Both the position numbers and the translations under genes were made by a program. A DNA stretch of 64,000 bases from Candidatus Obscuribacterales bacterium (lineage in GTDB: Bacteria; Cyanobacteriota; Vampirovibrionia; Obscuribacterales; Obscuribacteraceae), in NCBI GenBank assembly GCA_020634035.1, contig JACKCM010000004.1, positions 1 through 64,000 of the forward strand, given 5' to 3'. Shown piece after piece: positions 52,406-61,292 of the stretch (positions are counted from its first letter, which is position 1; every line of letters begins with the position of its first letter). Below the pieces are notes generated by a model. That model was given only the letters and a program-made list of their open reading frames with translations, was not told where the DNA came from and did no database searches.

Positions 52406-53065
52406 ATGAGCCTCAGCCTGGCGCAATTTCCGCAAATCCAGTCAAAAATCGACGAAGCCGCCGGAGAGCTTATTAGTCTTGGCAAGTTCTATCACCAGCG
52501 GGGCTGGTGCATGGGTACCAGCGGCAATTTCAGCGTAGTTCTGGAGACCGAGCCTCTGCTCATGCTGGTCACCGCCAGCGGCCGCGATAAATCGAGCCTG
52601 ACCAGATCTGATTTTACTGTTGTAGATCAGCATGGCATGGCTGTCATGCCTGACGCCCCCAAGCCATCGGCTGAGACCCTGCTTCATATCACCGCCGCCC
52701 AACAAGCCGGTGCCGGCGCTGTGCTGCATACTCATTCTGTCTGGTCGACTGTTTTATCCCAGCGTCATTTTGATAGGGGCTATCTCGATATCGAAGGTTT
52801 CGAGATGTTAAAAGGGCTGTCGGGAATCACCACCCATGAGACGAAGGTCAGTGTGCCTATTTTCGACAATGCTCAGGATATCACAGAATTCTCGAAACTC
52901 GTATCCGGTCGCTTCAAAGAAGATGCAGGCAATATGCGCCATTCTTATATGATCCGTAAGCATGGAATGCACTGTTGGGGTAAAGACTTGAGCGAAGCCA
53001 AACGTCATGTAGAGATTATGGAATTTTTGCTGGAAGCTGTCGGTCGGCTCGAAGGAGGTCAATAA
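52406..53065 (+). CDS. mtnB: Methylthioribulose-1-phosphate dehydratase
   Basis: MtnB dehydrates methylthioribulose-1-phosphate in methionine salvage. The class II aldolase fold is evident: GTSGNFS near residue 36, LVTASGRDKSSL, the zinc-binding HTHSVWS, and a C-terminal HCWGKDL. About 219 residues, normal for the family. I place the start at ATG 52406, with GAGG seven bases upstream; the longer frame from 52379 adds only ten residues. It is first in the mtnB-mtnD-mtnC operon. Confidence 0.93.
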   Translation: MSLSLAQFPQIQSKIDEAAGELISLGKFYHQRGWCMGTSGNFSVVLETEPLLMLVTASGRDKSSLTRSDFTVVDQHGMAVMPDAPKPSAETLLHITAAQQAGAGAVLHTHSVWSTVLSQRHFDRGYLDIEGFEMLKGLSGITTHETKVSVPIFDNAQDITEFSKLVSGRFKEDAGNMRHSYMIRKHGMHCWGKDLSEAKRHVEIMEFLLEAVGRLEGGQ

Positions 53066-53661
53066 TGGCTGTTGTATCTATTCCTGATGAGAAAAGAGAG
53101 ATTGTCGACCCTGCTGAGATCGCCGCATTTTTAGAGCCATTTGGTATATGGTACGAAAAGTGGGATGTGGCAGGTAGAATCACCGATGGTGCCAGCCACG
53201 AAGAGATTCTGGCAGCTTACAAGCCAGAGATAGAGCGATTGAACGCTCGCGGTGGTTTTGTTACCGCCGATGTAATTGATGTGAATCCTGATACACCCGG
53301 TCTCGATGCCATGCTCGATAAGTTCAAAGTCGAGCATACCCACGACGAGGATGAAGTACGCTTTGTTGTGGATGGCAGCGGCATCTTTCATGTTAATCCG
53401 GTATCGGCTCCGGTATTCTCGGTAGAAATGCAGGCAGGCGATCTTATCAATGTTCCGCGTGGCACCCAGCACTGGTTCAACCTCTGCCAGGAGAAAGCGA
53501 TTAAGACCATCCGGCTCTTTCAAGATCCCGGCGGTTGGACGCCTTTTTATATCGAAGAATCCGCCCATGTTCGCTATGAGCCTCTGTGTTTTGGACCATC
53601 GTATCTGCCCCGGGATAAAGAGTCGGTCAGCAAGGAACTTGCCGGAAAAGAGAAGGAGTAG
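53065..53661 (+). CDS. mtnD: Acireductone dioxygenase
   Basis: A 198-residue cupin protein. The metal-binding motif is HTHDEDE with His91, His93, Glu97 and the later His136 in GTQHWF. Acireductone dioxygenase oxidises the acireductone to the 2-oxo acid precursor of methionine and formate with an iron centre (or makes CO off-pathway with nickel). The ATG overlaps the mtnB stop by one base. Confidence 0.92.
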   Translation: MAVVSIPDEKREIVDPAEIAAFLEPFGIWYEKWDVAGRITDGASHEEILAAYKPEIERLNARGGFVTADVIDVNPDTPGLDAMLDKFKVEHTHDEDEVRFVVDGSGIFHVNPVSAPVFSVEMQAGDLINVPRGTQHWFNLCQEKAIKTIRLFQDPGGWTPFYIEESAHVRYEPLCFGPSYLPRDKESVSKELAGKEKE

Positions 53662-53666
53662 TCAAA

Positions 53667-54410
53667 GTGCATGCAGCCGAAACCCGAATGATTCTACTGG
53701 ATATCGAAGGCACCACCTCGTCGGTCTCTTATGTCTTCGACGTTATGTATCCGTTTTCTCAGAAAAAGCTGCCGGCGTACCTAGCCTCTAACTGGGACAA
53801 CGAAAAGGTCCAGGCAGCCTGCAATCAACTAGCCATCGATGTTGGCGAGTCCGGATTGAGCGCCTGGGGAGAATCTAAAGAAGCCTGCCAGCAGGTGATA
53901 GACAGAGTGGTGGCAGAAGCGAATAAACTTATAGCCGCGGATGTCAAAGCCACCGGTTTGAAAGAGATTCAGGGCCTGATCTGGGCAGAAGGTTATGAAG
54001 CCGGAGAGTTGAAATCTCACTTCTATCCTGATGTTCTGCCGGCAATAGAAGCTTGGAAAGGCGCAGGATTTGATATTCGTATTTTTTCGTCGGGCAGCAT
54101 CAAGGCTCAGAAAGTATTTTTCAAATACACTGAATATGGTGATCTGGCAAAGTATTTATCCGGGCACTATGACACTACCACCGGCCCCAAAAAAGAAGCT
54201 GCCAGTTACAAATTTATAGCTGATGATAGTGGTGTGAAGCCTTCGCAAGTTACATTCCTCAGTGATGTGGTCGAAGAGCTGGATGCCGCCAGAGAAGCCG
54301 GGATGAATACTATTCTGGTGCGGCGTCCCGGCAACAAGCCGGTGGCAGACGAAAACGGTCATCATGCCATTGAGAGTTTCGCTCAGTTGAAGTTTACCCT
54401 GGCGGTGTAA
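53667..54410 (+). CDS. mtnC: Enolase-phosphatase E1
   Basis: A 247-residue HAD-type enzyme that enolises and dephosphorylates diketo-methylthiopentyl-1-phosphate in methionine salvage. HAD motifs: LDIEGTTSSV near residue 10, FSSGSIKAQKVFF in the middle, and TFLSDVVEELDAAREAGM near 195. The start is GTG 53667, with AGGAG nine bases upstream, six bases after the mtnD stop. mtnA and mtnP, needed for the earlier steps, are not in this window. Confidence 0.92.
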   Translation: MHAAETRMILLDIEGTTSSVSYVFDVMYPFSQKKLPAYLASNWDNEKVQAACNQLAIDVGESGLSAWGESKEACQQVIDRVVAEANKLIAADVKATGLKEIQGLIWAEGYEAGELKSHFYPDVLPAIEAWKGAGFDIRIFSSGSIKAQKVFFKYTEYGDLAKYLSGHYDTTTGPKKEAASYKFIADDSGVKPSQVTFLSDVVEELDAAREAGMNTILVRRPGNKPVADENGHHAIESFAQLKFTLAV

Positions 54411-54536
54411 AGTGGGTGAGGAGTAAATATATTTGTCGAAATCGGCATCGATTCCTGCCAGTAGTGCTATTAAATCAGGTGACTCTAGTGAGCCATCCCC
54501 GAGAAGTAATCAGTTGAAATGTGGAGGCGCGCTGTT

Positions 54537-55427
54537 ATGCACAAGATAGTCCCCTGTATCTGGATGAACGGTAATGCGGAAGAAGCCGTGGAGCTTTACA
54601 CATCGCTTTTCGAGGGCTCTTCTGTTAAGCGGGTGGTGCACTACGGCGATACCTCGGCGCGCATGTCCGGTCAGCCTGAGGGCAGCGTCATGACCATTCT
54701 CTTCACCCTTGGCGAACTTGAATACATGGCGCTCAACGGCGGACCGTCAATTCAGTGCAGCCCTTCTATCTCATTCTTCGTGAATTGCGATACTAAAGAG
54801 GAATTAGATCGCGTCTTTGCTGCCCTGTCTGAGGGCGGTATGGTCTTGATGGAGCTTGGCGAATATCCTTTCAGCCAGCGATTCGGCTGGTTAAACGATA
54901 AGTTCGGGGTGTCCTGGCAGGTGAATCTGGCTTCTCGCCATCAAAAGATAACTCCTTTCTTGATGTTCTCCGGCGCTGTGGCAGGGCGTGCGGAAGAAGC
55001 GATGGAGTTCTATCGCTCTTGCTTCAACGGCACCGAAATCGTTCATGTGGAGAAGTATAAATCGGGCGAGTTCGGCACCGAGGGCACCATCAAGATGGGC
55101 GCCTTCAAGCTGGAAGGACAAGAATTTATGGTCTCGGATAGTGCGGTTGACCACAAATTTGGCTTTACTCCAGGGATTTCATTCATCGTCAATTGCCGCG
55201 ACCAGGCGGAGATAGACCACATGTGGTCTATTCTGTCCGTGGGAGGCTCTGAAGATCACTGCGGTTGGCTCACGGATAGATACGGAGTCTCCTGGCAGAT
55301 TGTGCCGGACCGTCTGGGAGAGATGCTGTACGAAGCTGAAGCCGAAGGCACCGAACGAATTATGAAAGCGATCAGTGGTATGAAGAAGCTGGATCTGGCA
55401 GAGCTGAAGGCAGCAAGCTCTAAATAG
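54537..55427 (+). CDS. Two-domain VOC-family (PhnB-like) protein
   Basis: I place the start at ATG 54537 (GGAGG upstream). The 296-residue protein is two tandem PhnB-like vicinal oxygen chelate domains: each has an IWMNGNAEEA or MFSGAVAGRAEEA start, a LYTSLF or FYRSCF helix, SIS-FFVN or GISFIVN, and a SQRFGW or HCGWLTDRYGVSWQ end. VOC proteins bind metals or small molecules. The exact reaction is not predictable. Confidence 0.82.
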   Translation: MHKIVPCIWMNGNAEEAVELYTSLFEGSSVKRVVHYGDTSARMSGQPEGSVMTILFTLGELEYMALNGGPSIQCSPSISFFVNCDTKEELDRVFAALSEGGMVLMELGEYPFSQRFGWLNDKFGVSWQVNLASRHQKITPFLMFSGAVAGRAEEAMEFYRSCFNGTEIVHVEKYKSGEFGTEGTIKMGAFKLEGQEFMVSDSAVDHKFGFTPGISFIVNCRDQAEIDHMWSILSVGGSEDHCGWLTDRYGVSWQIVPDRLGEMLYEAEAEGTERIMKAISGMKKLDLAELKAASSK

Positions 55428-55445
55428 GCCTCAAAGATGTTTACT

Positions 55446-55503
55446 GCAAGCTATTGCTTGTTTCGCTTCCGCTTGCAAGCGTGTTGCCGTTTAGCGTCTT
55501 TTT
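55446..55503. terminator. Putative terminator or hairpin cluster after the VOC gene
   Basis: CAAGC-TATT-GCTTG (55447-55460), a perfect 12-bp palindrome CGCTTGCAAGCG (55470-55481) and a downstream T-run of six (55498-55503) lie between the VOC stop and the DUF6932 gene. It is probably the VOC terminator, possibly overlapping the promoter of the next pair. Confidence 0.4.
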
Positions 55504-55519
55504 TGAGTAAAGGGGTATC

Positions 55520-55990
55520 TTGCTAACAGCCCAGGACAAGTATATACTTGTTCATATGATTCCAGATTTTGATAGTAAAGGAAATTTGCCTGCCGGTGGC
55601 CCATATGAGGTCTCTTGGCAGCAGTTTGAATTGCATTTTGGATACAACGACAAGAGAAAGAAGCTTTTGAAGGGATTGCATGATGCTCTGGAACACTTGA
55701 AAGAGGCTGGCTGTCGGAGAGTTTTTATAGATGGCAGTTTCATCACTTTTCGGAAGCACCCTGCGGATTGGGATGCTTGCTGGTTAATCGACAATGTCGA
55801 TTTTGAAAAGCTGGATCCGCTTATTATTGATGAGTCTTTCCATCACGAAAAGAGAAAGCGAAGATATCTTGGTGATCTATTTCTACATTCGCCCCGATTG
55901 CCTGGAGGCAATTGGGTGAGAAGATTTCAAATAGACAAGAACGGAAACAAGAAAGGGATACTTGTAATAGATTTGGAGAATTTCAGTTGA
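55520..55990 (+). CDS. DUF6932-like protein, putative nucleotidyltransferase-type toxin
   Basis: A 156-residue protein from TTG 55520, with an AAAGGGG ribosome binding site. Its centre reads FIDGSFITFRKHPADWDAC, the GSF-x-T-x-K-x-P-x-D pattern of DUF6932 proteins, which resemble nucleotidyltransferases. It ends in a four-base TTGA overlap with a downstream XRE gene, a typical toxin-antitoxin layout. A toxin role is inferred from context only. Confidence 0.6.
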   Translation: MLTAQDKYILVHMIPDFDSKGNLPAGGPYEVSWQQFELHFGYNDKRKKLLKGLHDALEHLKEAGCRRVFIDGSFITFRKHPADWDACWLIDNVDFEKLDPLIIDESFHHEKRKRRYLGDLFLHSPRLPGGNWVRRFQIDKNGNKKGILVIDLENFS

Positions 55991-56394
55991 TTAAGAACGA
56001 GCACCAATATCGTATAACCAGAAAATTGCTTTGTGAATTGGAGAGCAGTCTCAGTAGCGTATATGGTGACAAGCAGTTTGCAGAGCTTCCGGCAAAGGCT
56101 AAGTCCGCTCATATAAGCGGACTTAAAGCTCAGCTGCAGCAGTGCTCTGAAGACCTTAGCGAGTATGAAGCTCTCAAATCTGGTCGCTTTGATTTTAATA
56201 AACTTCCCAATCTAGATCAGATCCCTTCATGGCTTATAAAAGCAAGAATAGCTCGTGGACTAAATCAAGAAGAGCTAGGTGCGTTACTGCGCTTAAAAAA
56301 GCAGCAGATACAGCAATATGAGTCGACGGACTATGCAAGCGTGAGCTTAACAAGAATCCGAGAGATCGCAGAGGCGCTTCGCACCCATAGCTGA
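55987..56394 (+). CDS. XRE-family protein, putative antitoxin
   Basis: 135 residues from TTG 55987, which has GGAGA seven bases upstream and overlaps the stop of the preceding gene. The N-terminal half is a charged helical region. The C-terminal helix-turn-helix (about residues 80-130) has IPSWLIKARIARGLNQEELGALLRLKKQQIQQYESTDYAS. It pairs with the DUF6932 protein in a toxin-antitoxin-like unit. Confidence 0.7.
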   Translation: MIKNEHQYRITRKLLCELESSLSSVYGDKQFAELPAKAKSAHISGLKAQLQQCSEDLSEYEALKSGRFDFNKLPNLDQIPSWLIKARIARGLNQEELGALLRLKKQQIQQYESTDYASVSLTRIREIAEALRTHS

Positions 56395-56400
56395 ATATGC

Positions 56401-57723
56401 TCAGGTAAACGTCTTTCTGGCTAGTGACCTGATATCATCATTTGCGTCCCATTGAGCCTCAAAGAGAATTCTCTTCGAAACCTTGCCCCATTTGATCAGA
56501 ATCTCAAGGGCATGTTCCCGGCAGAATCCGCAGGGGGTGTTTTCGTAAGCCCAGAGAGCGAGAGGTGCAAAGTTGTCCGAATCACAATTTTTGACCATCT
56601 TTTTAAAAGACATGCATAACCAATGCAGGTGATCTATGTCCTTAACTGTTTTTGCTTTTGCAAGTAGCATGGCTCTGTCTGTAGACCTGTAATTGAGTTC
56701 TAGCAGATTAACACCACTGACGATGCTTTCATCATCTCCTTGATCCAATAGCTTTAATGCGGCACCTCGAACCTCTTTTGATTTCACCGCACTTAATGCA
56801 TTTCTTGCTGAGCGGCGCAGATCTGCATCTTCTGAGAATAAGAATGATAGAACTCTGTCAGAAACCACTGGTAGTGGTCTGTCCCAGAAGACAGTGAGAT
56901 AGGCGATTAGCTTTTTCGAATCTTTCTCAAGCTCTAGTTTCGCTGCCAGTTTGTTTAACTGAGCTTCTGAAGCTTTTTTGCCGAATTGCCTCAGAAGAAA
57001 TTTCTTTCTTTTGTGCAGTCTCTTGTTGTTTATTATTGATAGCGCCTGTCTGTAACCTGGTTTTTTCGGTCTTTTGCTTCTGGTGCCTCTTTTGCTCAGT
57101 GATCGGGTTTCGGCTTTTCGATGCTGTAACACCGCTTTATAAAATGAGGCTATTAATTTCTCTTCGGTGCTTTTTTCTTCGAACCAGCGAGTAATAATGT
57201 CTTCTTCGTCCAGTCTTTCGCAGGCATAGGTAAATAGCAGATTCTTTTCCCAGGTATCGATGGCATCTTTAGCTTCCATTGCGCAAACAGCACGTGCCAG
57301 CCCATCGTAAGAAAAAATGTCTATCATAGCGGCGCACAATGAATAGATGTCTGTATCTGTTCGATGGTATTCGAAGAGCTGTTCTATTACTGGTCTGAAT
57401 TCTCCGTATCCGCGTTCAAATAGATAGGCTGCTATACCTACAATTTGGTTCATTGTATCCCCGGGTGCTGAAGCTTCTTGTAACTGCCTAAAGATCTTGT
57501 CTGCATAGAAAGCCATTCGACCCGAGTTGGCGATGATATTACTGAGCCAATAGCTGCGCCCGTTGTTGAATAACAGGTCATAAACCTGGCAATTCAAGCA
57601 AGCGTAAAGGATCTCTTTCTCGATGCCCCGGTCGCCGTACTGTTTTACGTGCAGAAAGGCTTTTCCCTGTCCGTTGGCTAGGGCACGAGCAAAGTCGTGC
57701 CGGTTCAATTTTTCTATCTTCAT
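56401..57723 (-). CDS. HEAT-like helical-repeat protein
   Basis: A 440-residue soluble helical protein. The C-terminal half has HEAT-type pattern (SFLFSEDADLRRSARNALSAV and KEVRGAALKLLDQGDDESIV). A basic low-complexity patch near 205-225 (RSLSKRGTRSKRPKKPG) could bind nucleic acid. Not further recognised. It is transcribed convergently with the toxin-antitoxin-like pair, with a six-base gap. Confidence 0.6.
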   Translation of the reverse strand: MKIEKLNRHDFARALANGQGKAFLHVKQYGDRGIEKEILYACLNCQVYDLLFNNGRSYWLSNIIANSGRMAFYADKIFRQLQEASAPGDTMNQIVGIAAYLFERGYGEFRPVIEQLFEYHRTDTDIYSLCAAMIDIFSYDGLARAVCAMEAKDAIDTWEKNLLFTYACERLDEEDIITRWFEEKSTEEKLIASFYKAVLQHRKAETRSLSKRGTRSKRPKKPGYRQALSIINNKRLHKRKKFLLRQFGKKASEAQLNKLAAKLELEKDSKKLIAYLTVFWDRPLPVVSDRVLSFLFSEDADLRRSARNALSAVKSKEVRGAALKLLDQGDDESIVSGVNLLELNYRSTDRAMLLAKAKTVKDIDHLHWLCMSFKKMVKNCDSDNFAPLALWAYENTPCGFCREHALEILIKWGKVSKRILFEAQWDANDDIRSLARKTFT

Positions 57724-58026
57724 TAAAGATTGCTCCTGTACTTGCCGAGCACTAATTCGTAGTCGGCAAGCGCAATATTGTGACTGTGTGATACGTAGCT
57801 TTTGAAGGGCTACAACACAGTAGGCAATCTATAAAGATGCGTTCTTTGCGTTAGATGCGCTATGAGAGACGAGCTAAAAGCAGCTCCAGTTAAATATTCT
57901 TGCTGGCATGGTTCTATCCTCCACACGCGACAATCTCTTCACTCTATCACAGCTCTTCAAATCTGAATAGAGAGAAAATGGGTCCCGATAACAAATTTCT
58001 GCTGCTATGATCCAGAGAGTTCTTGA
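57724..58026. other. Intergenic region of 303 bases between divergent genes
   Basis: It contains a perfect 8-bp inverted repeat CTTGCCGA/TCGGCAAG with a 14-base loop (57741-57770), just upstream of the minus-strand HEAT-like gene, and nothing else that I can support. Confidence 0.4.
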
Positions 58027-58833
58027 GTGGAAATCGAATCTAACTTCCGGGTAAATACAATGAACATCAGATTAGATCGCTTCGCAGTAAACATGCTGAT
58101 TGTCGCGCTCTGTTTCGTCGCGGGATATCTTTACTTCGGCTCAGGTCAGAAAGATGCCAATGGTCAACGAAAGTCGAGAGCAGAGTATATGGTCGACCTG
58201 AACCGACTGAATGCAGGATTGTCCGGAAGTCCGAACGATGTAGAACTGCTGCTTGAGCGGGCTAAGACCTATGGGCATCTGAAGATGTATCAAGAGGACA
58301 TTCAAGACTGTAATAAAGTTCTATCGATGAATTCTACCAGTGCCCAGGCCTATGCCGAGAGAGCAAATGCCTACCTGAAGCTGGGCGTGACAGACAAAGC
58401 TCAGTTCGACATAGAGAGGGCCGTCAATTTTTCTCCGCGCAACGGAATTTTCCTGTCCAGACAGGCGAGCGTCTACAACGCCATTGGTGATTTCCAAAAG
58501 GCTGTGGACTACAGCACCAGTTCGATTGAGATTTCCAGCAAATACTGGGAACCCTATTTGAACAGAGGTTACGCCTACGATCAGCTCGGAAATAAAGAGA
58601 AAGCCTTCGAAGATTATTCTATGTCTATCAAATTAAACCCATATGAAGTAGCGCCATTTTACTATCGAGGCATCATTTATGGTGAACGCGATCTCTGGAA
58701 GGAAGCCAAAAGTGATCTCGAAGCTGCGTTCAAGCTCGATTCTAATAGCTGGCCTATAAGAAGCCGGTTGCGGGCTGTTTATCAACGACTGGGAATTGAT
58801 CCCAATAAGCTTGATCGCGAGGGCGTGAAATAG
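58027..58833 (+). CDS. Membrane-anchored TPR protein
   Basis: 268 residues from GTG 58027 (ATG 58060 is an alternative). A transmembrane helix (near residues 23-42) serves as anchor; the rest is TPR, about five units, for example AYAERANAYLKLGVTDKAQFDIERAV and YLNRGYAYDQLGNKEKAFEDYSMSI. It is probably an inner-membrane scaffold facing the periplasm. No partner is evident. Confidence 0.75.
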   Translation: MEIESNFRVNTMNIRLDRFAVNMLIVALCFVAGYLYFGSGQKDANGQRKSRAEYMVDLNRLNAGLSGSPNDVELLLERAKTYGHLKMYQEDIQDCNKVLSMNSTSAQAYAERANAYLKLGVTDKAQFDIERAVNFSPRNGIFLSRQASVYNAIGDFQKAVDYSTSSIEISSKYWEPYLNRGYAYDQLGNKEKAFEDYSMSIKLNPYEVAPFYYRGIIYGERDLWKEAKSDLEAAFKLDSNSWPIRSRLRAVYQRLGIDPNKLDREGVK

Positions 58834-58950
58834 GCTGTCAGAAGGATGGGATTAGTCCTTGCCCTTGCCGAATCAGAGATTGCCTGCTAGCTTAGTTATA
58901 AGAGCAGTCTGGCAGGCTTGGCTTTTTCTCTGGCTAAAATAGAATCTGAT

Positions 58951-59355
58951 ATGACTTATTGGGGCGACTCACCCTGGGATAACGACTGTGCAGCGGATTG
59001 GTGCACTGATGTTTTCGGCAAGACAAAACTGCACGAAGAGATTGGCGCTTGTCTTGAGCAGGAGCTCACCGAAGAAAGCCGCGATGAGATCCGTGCGGCT
59101 ATTATGATGTTTATTCTTCTGGGAAGAGTCTATGTTTATGACACAGAGACCTATTCTCGCCATGCCACCCTTGCCCTGAAGCAGGCGCGAGAGCTGCTGA
59201 AGCACTGGCTGGAGGGCGGCTGGGACAACGATTCGGAGATAGGTGAGAGTATCTCTCATGAGATTAAGATTCTGGAGAGGCGCATGAAGTCGACGCCAGA
59301 GTATATCGATCAGCCTGAAGAGGCGCTGGTCGCTTATTGGTCGCGCTGGATGTGA
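58951..59355 (+). CDS. DUF4259-like protein
   Basis: 134 residues from ATG 58951 (TTG 58918 is the alternative). DUF4259 members begin with a WG-x-x-P-x-x-ND-x-A-x-D-W pattern, and here the N-terminus reads MTYWGDSPWDNDCAADW. The rest is helical. The function of the family is unknown; some members are linked with immunity or stress loci. Confidence 0.7.
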   Translation: MTYWGDSPWDNDCAADWCTDVFGKTKLHEEIGACLEQELTEESRDEIRAAIMMFILLGRVYVYDTETYSRHATLALKQARELLKHWLEGGWDNDSEIGESISHEIKILERRMKSTPEYIDQPEEALVAYWSRWM

Positions 59356-59428
59356 GTCGCTGAAGTTGGAAGTAAGCTACCGGCGCTGTACTTAAGCCGC
59401 TTGCGTTGGAAATAAGTAAAGTCGCGTG

Positions 59429-60493
59429 TTAGTGCTTTTGCTGCTGTTGTTGCTGCTGCTGCCTCTGTGATTTTTGGTCTTCTTCTGCCGGTTCGCGCTC
59501 AAGAATCTTTATCGCCTGCTGCAAAAGATTCTCGGCTTCATCATGCTCTTCTCTGGCATCCAGAACTTTCGCCAGGTTCTGCATAGTTACAGCCAGTTGC
59601 TTGTTGCGCAAGCCGGAAAACTGATTGAGAATATCCACGGCGCGCCTGAGAACCGGCTCGGCATCATCGAAGCGAAGCTGTTTAAAATAGACCAGACCAA
59701 GCTCATTCAGGCAACGTGCCACCATGGGGTCGCGTCTGCCCACCGACTGAGTCAGGCGTTCTATCAAGTCTTCATAGATCTCGATTACCTCGGCATAGCG
59801 CCGCTGTTCGATGAAGTGACGAGCAATCGTATAAAACTCTTCTTCCATACTTACATTGCCATGTCCGACAATGTGTTCATCAAGCTCCATCACCCGCATC
59901 AGAAGCTGCTCTGCCTCTTCTTCTTGACCGAGAGCGGTTAGCGCCTTCGCCAGCCCGGAGAGAGTTCTTGATTCGCCTACCTCAGAGACTTTGAATTTCT
60001 TGCTTTCTTCCAGGGCGCAGCGAAAGGCTCCTTCGGCTTCTTTGTAATGCTCCCGAGACAACGCTGCCTCGCCTACCCATAAAAGACCCGTCCAGCGCTT
60101 CTTGCACAGCCATTCTTCTGATACGCCATCAGGTTTTGATGCGCTAGTGGAGTCAAAGGCGGCAAACTCCGGGTCGAGCATATGGGACTCTATGGCAAGC
60201 TGCTGTTCCATGGTGCCGTAGGTATGATCTTGAATGGGCTTGTTTAGGAGCACCGCTTCCGGGTGTTCTCCAGGATAATAATAGGTCCAGAATTCCATGC
60301 CGTGGTGTTCCATGCGGTGCAGATGCTCCGACCGGCAGCCATCGCCCTGCACTTTGCTGAACAAATCAGGATGCGCCTCTTTATCGCGCTCTTCGTTGTG
60401 CACTTTGAGCGCCTTTAGCTTCTTTTTCTCTCCGATATGAAAGAGGCTTTCGCTCAATGCCTTGATCATGTCAATTACCGGCAGATTCGCCAT
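59429..60493 (-). CDS. Kinesin-light-chain-like TPR protein with polyglutamine tail
   Basis: A 354-residue soluble protein. It begins with a conserved N-terminal module of about 115 residues (PVIDMIKALSESLFHIGE through ESHMLDPEFAAF) without known fold, then six or so TPRs, and ends with a run of eight Gln near KSQRQ. It is closely similar to 62897-63898 along its length. Partner unknown. Confidence 0.8.
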   Translation of the reverse strand: MANLPVIDMIKALSESLFHIGEKKKLKALKVHNEERDKEAHPDLFSKVQGDGCRSEHLHRMEHHGMEFWTYYYPGEHPEAVLLNKPIQDHTYGTMEQQLAIESHMLDPEFAAFDSTSASKPDGVSEEWLCKKRWTGLLWVGEAALSREHYKEAEGAFRCALEESKKFKVSEVGESRTLSGLAKALTALGQEEEAEQLLMRVMELDEHIVGHGNVSMEEEFYTIARHFIEQRRYAEVIEIYEDLIERLTQSVGRRDPMVARCLNELGLVYFKQLRFDDAEPVLRRAVDILNQFSGLRNKQLAVTMQNLAKVLDAREEHDEAENLLQQAIKILEREPAEEDQKSQRQQQQQQQQKH

Positions 60494-60590
60494 GGACTAG
60501 TCCTCTTCTAATTGAGTTCTCGCGCTTTTGGGCGCTCTAGATAGAATCGATCATAGGTCATTCATGGTAGGATCGAACTCGGCTTAAAGG

Positions 60591-61292
60591 ATGAGAAATG
60601 GTCGGAATATGCTGATTATTAAGGACTTCAAGAGGTATAGGGCGCCTGACTTTGTCGCTATAGTTGCAACGGTAGCGGCATTGAGCTGCTCTGTGCCGGT
60701 ATCGGCTCGGGAAGGCGGCGCTGCGGCACCGGAACATGGACAGATGGACATAGGGCAGATTCGGCTGGGTCCGAGCAAAGCCAAGCAGGAGAGTATGAGA
60801 GCCTACCTGCAGAAGAATCTACAGAATCCGAAGTTGTTTCCTGTTGATAAAGGGTTGAAGCAGTCGCAGTATTTTACCGGGGTATCAAAGCAGAATAGAA
60901 TCGATTTCTCTCTTGCATTCGACGATTATGTATTGAAGAACTTTGTCGATAATCAAAGAAGTATGTTTATGTTTATCGCCAAAAAGCCCGTCCCCAGAAC
61001 TGTTAAATATGCTGACTTAGATCAGTTCGCAGCGAAATGGTGGCAGAGTCATGGTGCTAAATATGGTTCTATAAAATCAGCCGGTGAGAAAAGCAAATGG
61101 CGTCACTGGTCATTGTTGGATGCTATATCAACTCTTCAGCAAGCCCGTCGCAATGAGAGTAGCAAAACCAAGAACGCTATTTCTGCTCTAGATAAGAAGC
61201 TGGGTCCATCCAGCGTGAATTTTGTGGCGGCGGTGCAAAACTATGTTGTCTATCAGTATGGTGTTGTGCTCGATGAGATCAAGAAAAACTGA
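60591..61292 (+). CDS. Secreted hypothetical protein
   Basis: A 233-residue protein with a signal peptide (about residues 20-38, ending PVSA). The mature part is helical and moderately basic, with KYADLDQFAAKWWQSHGAKYG as a distinctive segment. Not recognised. It opens a three-gene plus-strand group between two TPR paralogues. Confidence 0.6.
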   Translation: MRNGRNMLIIKDFKRYRAPDFVAIVATVAALSCSVPVSAREGGAAAPEHGQMDIGQIRLGPSKAKQESMRAYLQKNLQNPKLFPVDKGLKQSQYFTGVSKQNRIDFSLAFDDYVLKNFVDNQRSMFMFIAKKPVPRTVKYADLDQFAAKWWQSHGAKYGSIKSAGEKSKWRHWSLLDAISTLQQARRNESSKTKNAISALDKKLGPSSVNFVAAVQNYVVYQYGVVLDEIKKN

